Positions 25,845 to 34,796 of a DNA stretch of 64,000 bases are shown here, one piece after another. Position 1 is the first letter of the stretch. Each line of letters begins with the position of its first letter. The notes under the pieces were generated by a model. That model searched no databases and was not told where the DNA came from. It was given only the letters and a program-made list of their open reading frames with translations. The DNA is from Oceanococcus atlanticus (GTDB lineage Bacteria; Pseudomonadota; Gammaproteobacteria; Nevskiales; Oceanococcaceae), in the NCBI RefSeq assembly GCF_002088235.1, contig NZ_AQQV01000001.1, forward strand, positions 1-64,000, given 5' to 3'. The position numbers and the translations under genes are program-made.

Positions 25845-26762
25845 CTAGCGTTTGGCGAGCATGGCGCGGGCCACCCGCGACTGATTGGCGCGCCCCAGCG
25901 CCTGACAAATGTCGTCACCGGCAGTGACCAGCTTTTCCAGGTCAACGCCGGTGTCGACGCCCAGCCCCTGGCACAGGTAAACCAGATCTTCGGTGGCCAG
26001 GTTGCCACTGGCACCCTTGGCATACGGACAACCTCCGAGCCCGGCAACCGAAGCATCGAACACGCGTACACCGGCTTCCATGGCTGCGTAGACATTGGCC
26101 AGCGCCTGTCCGTAGGTGTCATGAAAATGGCCGGCCACCAGGCTCACCGGTATGCGGCGTGAGACCGATTCAATCAAAGCCCGGGTCTGATGCGGTGTGC
26201 CCACACCAATGGTGTCGCCCAGCGAAACCTCATAGCAGCCCGCGCTGATCAGTCGTGCGGCCAGCTCACTGACCTTGTGTGCCGATACGGCGCCGGAATA
26301 CGGACAACCCAGTACGCAGGACAGATAGCCGCGCACCGCGATACCGTCCTGCGCCGCGGCCTCGAGCAGCGGTCGAAAGCGCGCTAGGCTTTCGTCGATC
26401 GAACAATTGATGTTCTTCTGCGAAAACGCTTCGGACGCCGCAGCGAACACCGCAACTTCGCGCGCACCGGCATCGCGGGCGGCCTCATAGCCCTTGAGAT
26501 TGGGCGTTAACACCGGAAAGCGTGCCCGTTGGGCCAGCGGACCACGCATCAGGGTGGTCAGCACCTCGGCATGATCGGCCATCTGCGGCACCCAGCGCGG
26601 CGACACGAATGCGGTGGCCTCGACACAGGCCAACCCCGCATCGACCAGGGCCTCGATCAGGGCCAGCTTCTGCGCGGTGGACACGTCGGACGGCTCATTC
26701 TGCAGCCCATCACGCGGCCCCACCTCGACGATCTTCACGGCGTCACTCGGCATATCGGCCAT
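25845..26762 (-). CDS. mvaB: Hydroxymethylglutaryl-CoA lyase
   Basis: 305-aa DRE-TIM metallolyase that splits HMG-CoA to acetoacetate and acetyl-CoA, the last step of leucine breakdown. It has VEVGPRDGLQNEP at the N-terminus, metal ligands in GHFHDTYGQALANV and the signature VAGLGGCPYAKGASGNLATED with the active-site Cys. I chose the ATG at 26762, one base after the stop of the MBL-fold gene (TGAGATG). Other leucine-pathway genes are not in the window, so the partner may instead be isoprenoid-acid (acyclic terpene) breakdown. Confidence 0.94.
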   Translation of the reverse strand: MADMPSDAVKIVEVGPRDGLQNEPSDVSTAQKLALIEALVDAGLACVEATAFVSPRWVPQMADHAEVLTTLMRGPLAQRARFPVLTPNLKGYEAARDAGAREVAVFAAASEAFSQKNINCSIDESLARFRPLLEAAAQDGIAVRGYLSCVLGCPYSGAVSAHKVSELAARLISAGCYEVSLGDTIGVGTPHQTRALIESVSRRIPVSLVAGHFHDTYGQALANVYAAMEAGVRVFDASVAGLGGCPYAKGASGNLATEDLVYLCQGLGVDTGVDLEKLVTAGDDICQALGRANQSRVARAMLAKR

Positions 26763-26763
26763 C

Positions 26764-27705
26764 TCAGGCCGCCTTGTGCTGCTGCCAGAACAACAGCCCT
26801 TGAGCATTGAGATTGAGATCCATGCCCAGCACCCGATCGAACACCTCACGCACCTCGCGACCGCCCGCATCCTGATACTCGGCAAACAGGGCATCACCAA
26901 GCTTTGTCGCCAGCTGCTCTTCGCTCAGATCCGCCCAGCGCTCACCCAGGGCTGCATGCGCATCCAGCCGCCGGGCCAGTTGCTCCGACAGCATCGCGGG
27001 GTTCTCAACCCGCCCGTAGTGGGTCAAGTACATGTAACGCGGCGCATATGCGGCCATCTTGCTCAGGGTTTGATGCCAGGCCTGCGGGTCAAACTGGACC
27101 GGGGTGGTCGTCGGCACGATAAAGGTCTGCTGGTTGATATCCAGCTGCGGGTAACCCAGCCCGAACACATCGCCGGTGAAAAAGCCCTGACTGCGTTCGT
27201 CCCACACTACCAGATGATGTTTGGCGTGCCCGGGCGCATCCAGCAGGTGCAGAGCACGCCCTGCAAGATCAAGCTGCGTGCCGTCTTCAGCCGCAAAGCT
27301 GCGCGCTTGCGGGCAGGCCAGAATCTCACCATTGAGGCGCTTGAAACTGTCCTCACCGTAAACCGCCATAGCGCCCGCAAGCAGTTTGCTCGGGTCGACC
27401 AGATGACGCAGACCTCGCGGATGCACGTGCAGCTCGGCGCGCGGCAGCGCCTGCATCAGCCCGCCGGCCCCACCGGCATGATCCAGATGCACATGGGTGG
27501 GGATGATGTAGCGCAGTGCATCACGCTCGACACCCAACGCATCCAGTGCTGCGAGTATCGGTTCCACCGAAAGACCGGTCCCGCATTCAACCAGCGCGTA
27601 TTGCCCCGCGCTGTGGATCAGGTAGCACGCGGCGACACCATCAGCCACATAAGCCGTATCGATACGCCAGATGTCGTGCTCATAGGCCTGAATATTGGGG
27701 GTCAA
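26764..27705 (-). CDS. MBL-fold metallo-hydrolase
   Basis: About 313 aa. It has the metallo-beta-lactamase-fold motif PTHVHLDHAGG (HxHxDH), DAPGHAKHHLVV, FTGDVFGLG and YLTHYGRVENP as further metal ligands. A C-terminal helical part follows. I place the start at a TTG (27705) with AGGAGA six bases upstream, since the longer TTG at 27744 has no ribosome-binding site. It is immediately upstream of HMG-CoA lyase and probably co-transcribed; it could be a thioesterase or lactonase of the same pathway, but the substrate is unknown. Confidence 0.86.
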   Translation of the reverse strand: MTPNIQAYEHDIWRIDTAYVADGVAACYLIHSAGQYALVECGTGLSVEPILAALDALGVERDALRYIIPTHVHLDHAGGAGGLMQALPRAELHVHPRGLRHLVDPSKLLAGAMAVYGEDSFKRLNGEILACPQARSFAAEDGTQLDLAGRALHLLDAPGHAKHHLVVWDERSQGFFTGDVFGLGYPQLDINQQTFIVPTTTPVQFDPQAWHQTLSKMAAYAPRYMYLTHYGRVENPAMLSEQLARRLDAHAALGERWADLSEEQLATKLGDALFAEYQDAGGREVREVFDRVLGMDLNLNAQGLLFWQQHKAA

Positions 27706-27762
27706 AACCGCTCTCCTGAAGTAAAGGTTTTGGGCCCAGACCAAGCGAAATATGACAAAATG

Positions 27763-27775
27763 ATGACAGTGTCAT
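27763..27775. promoter_or_regulatory. 13-bp palindrome between MBL/HMG-CoA lyase operon and pit
   Basis: ATGACA-g-TGTCAT is perfectly symmetric about one base and is preceded by another ATGACA at 27752. It lies in the divergent intergenic region, 58 bp from the MBL-fold TTG start and 86 bp from the phosphate transporter start. A regulator site for one or both units is plausible. Confidence 0.35.
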
Positions 27776-27861
27776 TCACAGTCTCCGTCGGCGCCCACGG
27801 CACGCAAAGATATCAGGGATAGCGGGACCAGCCCACCCAAACGGAACGAGCTCTCTACAGC

Positions 27862-29382
27862 ATGCAGCGCGTACTCAAGCTGGCCATTGCCGGCCTATTT
27901 TTGTTTTGTATTGGCTGGTTTATCGAAACCAACTACGCCGATCTTCCGCATTACGAGCTGTTGCTGGTCGCAGCTGTCATCGGCGGTTACATGGCGCTTA
28001 ACATCGGCGCCAACGACGTAGCCAACAATGTCGGCCCAGCGGTTGGATCATTCGCCCTGAGCATGACCGCGGCCATTCTTATCGCGGCGGTGTTCGAGGC
28101 TTCAGGCGCGCTGATCGCCGGCGGCGATGTCGTCCAAACCGTTAAGAAAGGCATCGTCGACACCAGTCTGATCAAAAGTGACCAAGTTTATGTCTGGGTC
28201 ATGATGGCTGCCCTGCTGGGCGGCGCAATCTGGCTCAACATCGCGACCGCCTTGGGCGCCCCGGTATCGACCACCCATTCCATCGTCGGTGGTGTGATGG
28301 GCGCTGGCATTGCAGCCGCTGGTTGGCAAGCGGTCAATTGGGGAAGCATGGGCGCGATCGCCTCCAGCTGGGTCATCTCTCCGTTGATGGGCGGCATCAT
28401 TGCAGCCGGGCTGCTGCTGCTGATCAAGAAACGTATCTTTTTCCGTGAAGACGTGCTCGAAGCGGCCGCCAAGGTGGTGCCGATATTGATCGCGCTGATG
28501 GCCATGGCCTTCGCCACCTACCTCTCGCTTAAAGGCCTCAAACACATTGTTAAATTGAACATGTGGCAGGCCGCCAGCATCGGCGCAATCACCGCTTTTG
28601 CCGCTTTTCACTGGGTCCGCCCGCGCATTCACGCACGCTTGACGCAGCTGAACGCCGACCGCGAGAGCGTCAACGACCTGTTCACCATGCCCCTGATCTG
28701 TGCTGCCGCATTGCTCAGTTTCGCTCATGGCGCCAACGACGTGGCCAACGCAATTGGTCCACTGGCAGGTATTTACGATGCCATCGCCAACCATGGCGTG
28801 GCCGCCAAGGTGAGCATTCCAACCTGGGTCATGATCAGTGGCGCGCTGGGTATCTCGCTGGGGCTAGCCTTGTTCGGGCCGCGCCTGATCCGCACGGTGG
28901 GCTCTGAAATCACCGAGCTGGATCGCAGCCGCGCGTTCTGCATCGCGCTGTCTGCCGCAGTCACGGTGATCATCGCCAGCCAACTCGGACTGCCCGTCAG
29001 CTCCACTCACGTTGCACTGGGCGCGGTGTTTGGTGTCGGTTTCCTGCGCGAATACCTCGACAACCAGCTGGGCGCAACGATTGAGCAGGTGCTCAAGGCG
29101 CATGGCGATGCCGCACACGGCGAACTCGAAGCGCGTTTGCACCAATTCTATGAAGCCGAGCCGGAAGACAAAAACCGGGTGCTCAAACAGCTCAAGAAAA
29201 TGGGCAAAAATGGTGTGCTGACCAAACAGGAAAGCAAGCATCTTCGCCTGCTCTTCCAACGCAAGCTGGTCAAACGCCAGGCGTTTCTGAAGATTGTCGC
29301 TGCCTGGCTGATCACCGTACCGGTCTCGGCCGGCCTCAGCGCCCTGTTCTTCTTCGCCCTGCGCGGGGCCCTGCTGCCCTGA
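27862..29382 (+). CDS. pit: PiT-family inorganic phosphate transporter
   Basis: 506-aa inner-membrane phosphate:cation symporter with about ten transmembrane helices. The two inverted PiT signatures are present: MALNIGANDVANNVGPAVGS near residue 45 and FAHGANDVANAIGPLAGIYD near 290. GAPVSTTHSIVGGVMGAG and LGLPVSSTHVALGAVFGVG also repeat. A cytoplasmic charged stretch (about 410-470, VLKAHGDAAHGELEARLHQF) separates the last helices. It is monocistronic and divergent from the HMG-CoA lyase unit. Confidence 0.95.
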   Translation: MQRVLKLAIAGLFLFCIGWFIETNYADLPHYELLLVAAVIGGYMALNIGANDVANNVGPAVGSFALSMTAAILIAAVFEASGALIAGGDVVQTVKKGIVDTSLIKSDQVYVWVMMAALLGGAIWLNIATALGAPVSTTHSIVGGVMGAGIAAAGWQAVNWGSMGAIASSWVISPLMGGIIAAGLLLLIKKRIFFREDVLEAAAKVVPILIALMAMAFATYLSLKGLKHIVKLNMWQAASIGAITAFAAFHWVRPRIHARLTQLNADRESVNDLFTMPLICAAALLSFAHGANDVANAIGPLAGIYDAIANHGVAAKVSIPTWVMISGALGISLGLALFGPRLIRTVGSEITELDRSRAFCIALSAAVTVIIASQLGLPVSSTHVALGAVFGVGFLREYLDNQLGATIEQVLKAHGDAAHGELEARLHQFYEAEPEDKNRVLKQLKKMGKNGVLTKQESKHLRLLFQRKLVKRQAFLKIVAAWLITVPVSAGLSALFFFALRGALLP

Positions 29383-29392
29383 GGCCGGGGCT

Positions 29393-30553
29393 TTACACCA
29401 TAGGATGAACGGTGTGGCGGTCCATGAAATTCTTCATGCGCCGGAGGTAGGCCCCCTGGCTGAGATGAATCACATGGTTACCGGGGAACCAGTGCAGATG
29501 GCTTTCCTGCCAGTGCTGATGCAACAAACGCACGAAGCGCGGTGAGGTCAGGCGGTCGCCGGCCCCACCGATGATCAGGGCACGATCGCCATCAAGCTGC
29601 GGGGCGTAGGTCAGCGGGCTGTGGACCGCCAAATCACGACGCAACTCGCGCACGCTCAGTCCGCTGCGCTTCATGACCGCGCGCAACAGCGCCCCGGTAG
29701 GCTCCCAGTCCAGCACCATGTCGATCGGCGCGACCACCGGTGAATTGGGAATGGCAAATGCCAGACGCGGATCGGCGGTCGCCAGCATGGCGGTGTGATA
29801 GCCGCCCAGGCTCAGGCCACTGACACCCACCGAGGGCGCACCGCGCGCATACAGGTAATCCAGCAGGACGCGCAGATCACACACCCCCTGCAGCATGGCT
29901 TCGTTGATGTGGGCGAAACCACCGGAGAAAAAACCGATCCCGCTGACCGCATGCCGCGGCTCAGTACGGTAGCCATGAAACGGCAAAGTGAACTGCACCA
30001 CATCGTAGCCACGCCGGTAGAACCATTTGAGCGCGAACCATATGGCGTTGAGGCCGTACCAGCCCTCTATCACGCCGTGCACGAAGATCAGCGTGCGCCG
30101 CGGCCCCTGCGGATGGCGCCAGTACTGTGCATGCGCGACACGGTTGCGCTTGTAGCCCAGATAGCGGTCACGCATGGCTGGATTCAACGGTACGAAAGGA
30201 CTGTCGAAACTGAGATCTTCGGCCGCAATCCCGAACGGACGGTAATGCCCCATACGCGGCTTACTGACCCGCATGCGCACCGGCTCGGGCGCCTGAAAGG
30301 TGGCCTGCACATCGCCTTTCTCGGCGAAGTCGCGGTAAAACGCAAGGCGCTCCAGCTCATCGCTGAGCGCCTTCTTTGAGACCAGCAGCGGCGTCATCGA
30401 GGCGCCCATGACCGAGCCCAGCCCGGCCCGCAGCACCCGATCCGCCACCGCTGTCGAGCGCACCTTGAACCAGTGCTGGCGGTCCAGTTCGGTGCCGTCG
30501 CTGTGCTTGTAGAAATCCTCGGGGAGCTGATCCCACCAGTAGGCCGCGGACAT
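29393..30553 (-). CDS. Alpha/beta hydrolase
   Basis: 386-aa alpha/beta-hydrolase-fold enzyme. An oxyanion-type TLIFVHGVIEGWYG and the nucleophile elbow GVSGLSLGGYHTAM (Ser in GLSLGG) are present. Asp is likely in LIIGGAGDRLTSP and His in FPGNHVIHLSQG. The long N-terminal part recalls ABHD18-like proteins. It lies 57 bp downstream of the Baeyer-Villiger-type monooxygenase gene on the same strand, where a hydrolase would open the ester or lactone made by that enzyme. It is probably cytoplasmic, with no signal peptide. Confidence 0.85.
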   Translation of the reverse strand: MSAAYWWDQLPEDFYKHSDGTELDRQHWFKVRSTAVADRVLRAGLGSVMGASMTPLLVSKKALSDELERLAFYRDFAEKGDVQATFQAPEPVRMRVSKPRMGHYRPFGIAAEDLSFDSPFVPLNPAMRDRYLGYKRNRVAHAQYWRHPQGPRRTLIFVHGVIEGWYGLNAIWFALKWFYRRGYDVVQFTLPFHGYRTEPRHAVSGIGFFSGGFAHINEAMLQGVCDLRVLLDYLYARGAPSVGVSGLSLGGYHTAMLATADPRLAFAIPNSPVVAPIDMVLDWEPTGALLRAVMKRSGLSVRELRRDLAVHSPLTYAPQLDGDRALIIGGAGDRLTSPRFVRLLHQHWQESHLHWFPGNHVIHLSQGAYLRRMKNFMDRHTVHPMV

Positions 30554-30610
30554 CGCAAACTCCGTTTTTATGCTTTTCCGGAGTATAGGAAGTCCAATTG
30601 GTAATAGGGG

Positions 30611-32080
30611 TTACGCCGCCCGCCAGTCGAAACTGTCTGCATCCAACTGCGCCAGCAACTGCTTGTATTCCTGCGTCAGACCAGGCCAGTTGTTGGTCAC
30701 CTTGCCCTGGGCGTTGTGATACCAGGAACTGCAGCCCGCACTCCACACCGAATTCTTGAGCTTGCTCTGTATGTCCACGTTATAACGGGCCATAACGTCA
30801 GCTTTGACATCCACGGCGCGAAAACCGCCCTGCCTGAGGCGCGCCAGGCACTGCATGATGTAACCGACCTGGCACTCGATCATGAAGATGATCGAATTGC
30901 TGCCCAGATTGGTGTTCGGCCCGTAGAGCATGAACAGATTGGGGAAACCGTGAACGCTGACCCCCTTGTAGGCCTCGGCGCCATCAGCCCAGACCTCACT
31001 CAACTCACGGCCGCCGGCGCCACGAATGCGCATGGGCGCGAGAAACTCGGTGGCCAAAAATCCGGTGCCGTAAATCAGGGCATCAAAGGCGTACGCCTGG
31101 CCGCCGGCCTCCAGCCCTTGAGGCGTCACCCGCTCGATTGGCGCCGTGATCACATCCACATTGTCCTGGGCCAGAGCCTGGAAATAATTGTGCGAGAACA
31201 GCACCCGCTTGCAGCCTATCGGATAATCCGGGGTCAGCTTGGCGCGCAGCTGTGGGTCCTTGATGTGGCGGCGCATGTACCACAGGGTCAGGCGCTTGTA
31301 GGCGCTGGCCAGGCGACTGTCGCTGTTGAAGGCACCGGTGGATTTCTCGCCCGCGGTATACCAGATACGCCGATTGAGTTCCTTGTAGCCGGGTACGTAC
31401 CTCATCATCCAGCGGTCCATCGCGGTGTAATCGCGATCCGGTTTGGGCATGACATAGGGCGGCGTGCGCTGAAAGACGTCCACGCGCGCGGCCGACTTGG
31501 CCAGCTCCGGAATGAACTGAATCGCGCTGGCCCCGGTGCCGATCACCCCGATGCGCTTGCCGCTGGGGTCGAAGTCCGCATCCCACTGCGCCGAGTGGAA
31601 ACGCGTGCCGGTGAAACGTTCCAGTCCTTCCACACGCGGCATGGCCGGGCGGCTGAGCTGGCCGACACCGGTGACCAGCACGCGAGCACTGAGCACCTCG
31701 CCGCTGTCCAGCTCGACCTGCCACAGTGCGCGACGCTCGTCGTACTGCGCACCCGCCACTGGCGTGTTGAAGCGGATGAACGGATACAGGCCGAAACGCT
31801 CGGCACATTCTTTCATGTAGCGCTGAATCTCCGGCTGCGGCGGATACCGCCGACTCCAGTCGGTTTTCATCGCAAAGCTGAAGGAATACAGTTCTGCGGG
31901 TATGTCGCAGGCTGCTCCGGGATAGGTGTTCTCACGCCACACCCCGCCCACTTCGGGGCCTTTTTCCAGCACCACAAAGTTGTCGATGCCGGCCTCTTTC
32001 AGCTTGATCGCCATGCACAGACCGGAGAATCCGGTCCCGATCACGATCGCATCCAGCGTCTGGTCGTGGCTAGTCGTCAC
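30611..32080 (-). CDS. Flavin monooxygenase (Baeyer-Villiger type)
   Basis: 489-aa class B flavoprotein monooxygenase. The FAD-binding VIGTGFSGLCMAIKL is at the N-terminus. The BVMO fingerprint FTGTRFHSAQWD (FxGxxxHxxxWD) and NADPH-binding GVIGTGASAIQFIPEL follow. IYGTGFLATEFLAP lies in the C-terminal part. It would insert oxygen next to a ketone to give an ester or lactone. I prefer the GTG start at 32080, with GAGG 9 nt upstream; the ATG at 32113 falls inside the TetR operator and lacks a ribosome-binding site. Divergent from the tetR-type gene. Confidence 0.92.
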   Translation of the reverse strand: MTTSHDQTLDAIVIGTGFSGLCMAIKLKEAGIDNFVVLEKGPEVGGVWRENTYPGAACDIPAELYSFSFAMKTDWSRRYPPQPEIQRYMKECAERFGLYPFIRFNTPVAGAQYDERRALWQVELDSGEVLSARVLVTGVGQLSRPAMPRVEGLERFTGTRFHSAQWDADFDPSGKRIGVIGTGASAIQFIPELAKSAARVDVFQRTPPYVMPKPDRDYTAMDRWMMRYVPGYKELNRRIWYTAGEKSTGAFNSDSRLASAYKRLTLWYMRRHIKDPQLRAKLTPDYPIGCKRVLFSHNYFQALAQDNVDVITAPIERVTPQGLEAGGQAYAFDALIYGTGFLATEFLAPMRIRGAGGRELSEVWADGAEAYKGVSVHGFPNLFMLYGPNTNLGSNSIIFMIECQVGYIMQCLARLRQGGFRAVDVKADVMARYNVDIQSKLKNSVWSAGCSSWYHNAQGKVTNNWPGLTQEYKQLLAQLDADSFDWRAA

Positions 32081-32111
32081 GTGCTCACACCTCAATGATT
32101 TGACGGATGTC

Positions 32112-32133
32112 AAAAGTTACATATGTTACTTTT
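32112..32133. promoter_or_regulatory. TetR-type operator between BVMO and tetR-type genes
   Basis: A 22-bp near-perfect palindrome: AAAAGTTACAT (32112-32122) against ATGTTACTTTT (32123-32133), mismatched at only one symmetric pair. It sits between the divergent monooxygenase (GTG at 32080) and regulator (ATG at 32166), the classical place for a TetR-family repressor that controls both. Confidence 0.75.
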
Positions 32134-32165
32134 AACTGTCAACCTCTTTCGCATAAGATAACCGG

Positions 32166-32789
32166 ATGAGCTCCACGTCCAGCCACCTTGCCCGGCAACC
32201 ACAACAACAGCGCGCGCGCCAGCGCTTTGAAGATGTGCTGGTCGGGGCCGAGAAACTGCTGCTCAGCAAGGGGCTGGATGGTTTCAATATTTCCGAACTG
32301 GCCCAGGATCTGGGCTACACACGGGCCAGCATTTACAAGTTCTTCCCCACCCCGCAGGCGGTCTTCCACGAGATCAACAGCCGCCAGCTCGACCAGCTGG
32401 AAGACAAGCTACGCCGCCGTGTGACCGAGCTGCAAAGCGACTGCTGGGAAGCTCAGTTGCGAGAGGTCACCGCCACAGCCACCGAATTTCACAACGACAA
32501 CCCGGTGGCCAGCCTGCTGATCCTGGGGCCGGTCCAGGGTGAAAGCGCCTATCGCTCGCTGCATTCGATGATCGGCCGGCTGGGCGATCTGCTCGCGCAG
32601 GTTATGCTGGCCAACGATTTGCCGGTCAGCCGCGAGCCGGTCGACCACGCCATGCTCACGGTGGAGATTGCCACCGCCTGTTTGCGCACCTCGTATCACC
32701 TGCACGGCTACATCACCCCGGCTTACGAAAATGCGGCCTGGACGGCGATGGTCGCCTACCTGCGTCAGGTCCTGAATTTCAGCGCCTGA
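32166..32789 (+). CDS. TetR-family regulator
   Basis: 207-aa TetR/AcrR-type repressor. The N-terminal DNA-binding domain shows LARQPQQQRARQRFEDVLVG, then LDGFNISELAQDLGYTRASI and YKFFPTPQAVFHEIN (helix-turn-helix plus the YxxF helix). The all-helical C-terminal ligand domain covers about residues 75-200. It is divergent from the Baeyer-Villiger-type gene with a 22-bp palindrome in between, so it most likely represses that operon and itself until a ketone or related metabolite binds. Confidence 0.9.
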   Translation: MSSTSSHLARQPQQQRARQRFEDVLVGAEKLLLSKGLDGFNISELAQDLGYTRASIYKFFPTPQAVFHEINSRQLDQLEDKLRRRVTELQSDCWEAQLREVTATATEFHNDNPVASLLILGPVQGESAYRSLHSMIGRLGDLLAQVMLANDLPVSREPVDHAMLTVEIATACLRTSYHLHGYITPAYENAAWTAMVAYLRQVLNFSA

Positions 32790-32849
32790 ACCAAATCGGA
32801 CAGGCCGACCTACACCAAAATGATGAAGTCTCCTTAATTTCTTCGGCCT

Positions 32850-33701
32850 ATGTTCGACGGGTTGCCCTCAACCCCGCCTGCAAGACCGGACAACATGATT
32901 CTTCAGCCTGATTTTCACTCGCGCTACGGCCCCTGGGCCGTCATCGCCGGCGCCTCCGAAGGCATTGGCCAGCAATATGCCCATGTCCTGGCCGAACGCG
33001 GCTTCAACTTGGTGACCTTGGCCCGGCGCCTTGAGCCACTGGAAAAAGATGCGGAGCTGATTCGCCGCCGCCATCGAGTCGAGGTCAAACCCTGCTCCGT
33101 CGACCTGGCTGCCGACAATCTGGCCGAGCTGACCGCCGAAGCCTGCGCTGGGCTGGAGATCGGCCTGCTGATCTACAACGCCTGTTATTCGGTCATCGGC
33201 GAATTCCTCGACATTGCAGAGACAGACCATCACAAGATGCTCGACGTCAACTGTCGCGCACCGGTGATCATGACCCGTACACTGGCCCCGGCCATGATCG
33301 AGCGCGGGCGCGGCGGCGTGATCCTGATGTCGAGCATGTCTGGCTTTCAGGGCACCGCCATGGTGGCTAACTACGCCGCCACCAAAGCCTGGAACATCAA
33401 CCTGGCCCAGGGTCTGTGGGAGGAATTCCGTCCCCACGGGGTAGATGTGCTGGCCTGCGTGGCCGGTGCGACATCAACCCCGGGCTTTGAAGGCAACACC
33501 CCGCAGGACAAACGCAGCAAAGCTTTCCCCATGGCCCCGGACCTGGTCGCACGTGAGGGTCTCAAAGCATTGGGCAAACGCCCGCTGCACATCACCGGAC
33601 GCATCAACCGCGCGGTCGATGTCATGGGTCATTTGATGACCCGTCGTCAGCGCACCCGCTTTTTCAGCAACGCCACCCGCGGCATATACGGAGACAACTG
33701 A
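32850..33701 (+). CDS. SDR-family oxidoreductase
   Basis: 283-aa classical short-chain dehydrogenase. It has cofactor-binding VIAGASEGIGQQYAHVLAER, LLIYNACYSVIG (NAC in place of NNAG), the catalytic Ser in ILMSSMSGFQG and NYAATKAWNINLAQGL (YxxxK). No clear ribosome-binding site precedes either the ATG at 32850 or the ATG at 32895; the latter begins MILQPDFHSRYG, close to the Rossmann fold, and is equally likely. It leads a plus-strand run with the next two genes. Likely oxidises or reduces an alcohol/ketone of the BVMO pathway. Confidence 0.88.
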   Translation: MFDGLPSTPPARPDNMILQPDFHSRYGPWAVIAGASEGIGQQYAHVLAERGFNLVTLARRLEPLEKDAELIRRRHRVEVKPCSVDLAADNLAELTAEACAGLEIGLLIYNACYSVIGEFLDIAETDHHKMLDVNCRAPVIMTRTLAPAMIERGRGGVILMSSMSGFQGTAMVANYAATKAWNINLAQGLWEEFRPHGVDVLACVAGATSTPGFEGNTPQDKRSKAFPMAPDLVAREGLKALGKRPLHITGRINRAVDVMGHLMTRRQRTRFFSNATRGIYGDN

Positions 33702-33704
33702 ATC

Positions 33705-34796
33705 ATGGCGAACACTCAGGACATCGCCCCCACCCCCAAGTTTGAACCCGCAGAGCTAGGCGAAGTTTGCCTGGTCACCGGCGGTGGCGGCTACGTCGGG
33801 TCGGCGCTGGTTCGTCGCCTGCGTGAAAACGGCTGCCGCGTGCGCAGCCTCGATGTTGTGCCCCATGATTTTGACGACCCAGGCGTGGAAACCGTGGTCG
33901 CCGACTTGCGTCACTACGCGGACGTGCGGCGCGCCTGCGAAGGTGTCGACACGGTGTTTCACACCGCCGCCATCATCAACCTGCTGAGCCTGTATCGACC
34001 GGCGCAAAAGCGCATGGTCTACGAGGTCAATTGCGTGGGCACCCGCAATCTGGTCAAGGCGGCTGAGGCGGCCGGCGTGGCCGCACTGGTGCAAACCAGC
34101 ACCTTCAGCGTGGTGCTTGATCGTGTCCTCGACAACCAGGACGAAAGCGTGCCCTACGCCACACGCACGCGGGATCTGTACTCGATGACCAAGATCGAAG
34201 CCGAGCGCACCGTGCTGGCGGCCGACCAGAACGACGGCCTGCGCACCTGCGCGCTGCGTCCCGGCGGCGTGTGGGGCAGCGACTGCAACTCCATCATGAT
34301 TCGCAGTTTCCTTGAGGAGCTGGCGGCCGGGCGTTTCAAGGCGCTGATCGGCAATGGCCGGGCAACCATGGACAACACCCATGTCGACAACCTGATCGAC
34401 GCGCATTTTCTCGCCGCCAAGGCGCTGCGCGAAAAACCCGAGGTGGTCGGCGGGCAGGCCTATTTCATCAATGACGATGAGCAGGTCAACGGTCTGGTCT
34501 GGTTCAAACCGCTGGTTGAGGCCCTGGGTGAAAAATTTCCCCGTCTGACCCTGCCTGCACCGATGATGAAAATGATCGGGCGCGGCATGGAACTGGCGCA
34601 TTTCTTCGGCGGCCCCGAGCCGACCCTGACCCACCGCGGCATTCGCAACCTGACCGAAAGCTCCAGCTTCCGTATCGACAAGGCGCGCCGTGATCTCGGT
34701 TACACACCGCGCTTCACCCGCGACAACGGCTTTGCCCTGCTGCTGCCCAATGCACGCCGTTTTGTCGACGACTTGAGAGGCAAAGCTGCGGCGTGA
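33705..34796 (+). CDS. 3-beta-HSD-like NAD-dependent dehydrogenase
   Basis: 363-aa extended SDR. Rossmann motif LVTGGGGYVGSALVRRLREN, VFHTAAIINLLS, TSTFSVVLD and the catalytic YSMTKIEAERTV (YxxxK) are present, with LRPGGVWGSD and a long C-terminal substrate part. It resembles sterol-4-alpha-carboxylate 3-dehydrogenase and 3-beta-hydroxysteroid dehydrogenases. It begins 3 bp after the SDR stop and overlaps the next gene (GTGA), so it is in the same operon. Substrate probably polycyclic or terpenoid, by inference. Confidence 0.9.
   Translation: MANTQDIAPTPKFEPAELGEVCLVTGGGGYVGSALVRRLRENGCRVRSLDVVPHDFDDPGVETVVADLRHYADVRRACEGVDTVFHTAAIINLLSLYRPAQKRMVYEVNCVGTRNLVKAAEAAGVAALVQTSTFSVVLDRVLDNQDESVPYATRTRDLYSMTKIEAERTVLAADQNDGLRTCALRPGGVWGSDCNSIMIRSFLEELAAGRFKALIGNGRATMDNTHVDNLIDAHFLAAKALREKPEVVGGQAYFINDDEQVNGLVWFKPLVEALGEKFPRLTLPAPMMKMIGRGMELAHFFGGPEPTLTHRGIRNLTESSSFRIDKARRDLGYTPRFTRDNGFALLLPNARRFVDDLRGKAAA

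Noticed and set aside
30716-32098. 460-codon plus-strand frame opposite the Baeyer-Villiger gene
   Set aside because: Lies wholly within a gene with clear FAD/NADPH motifs; composition is that of a shadow frame.
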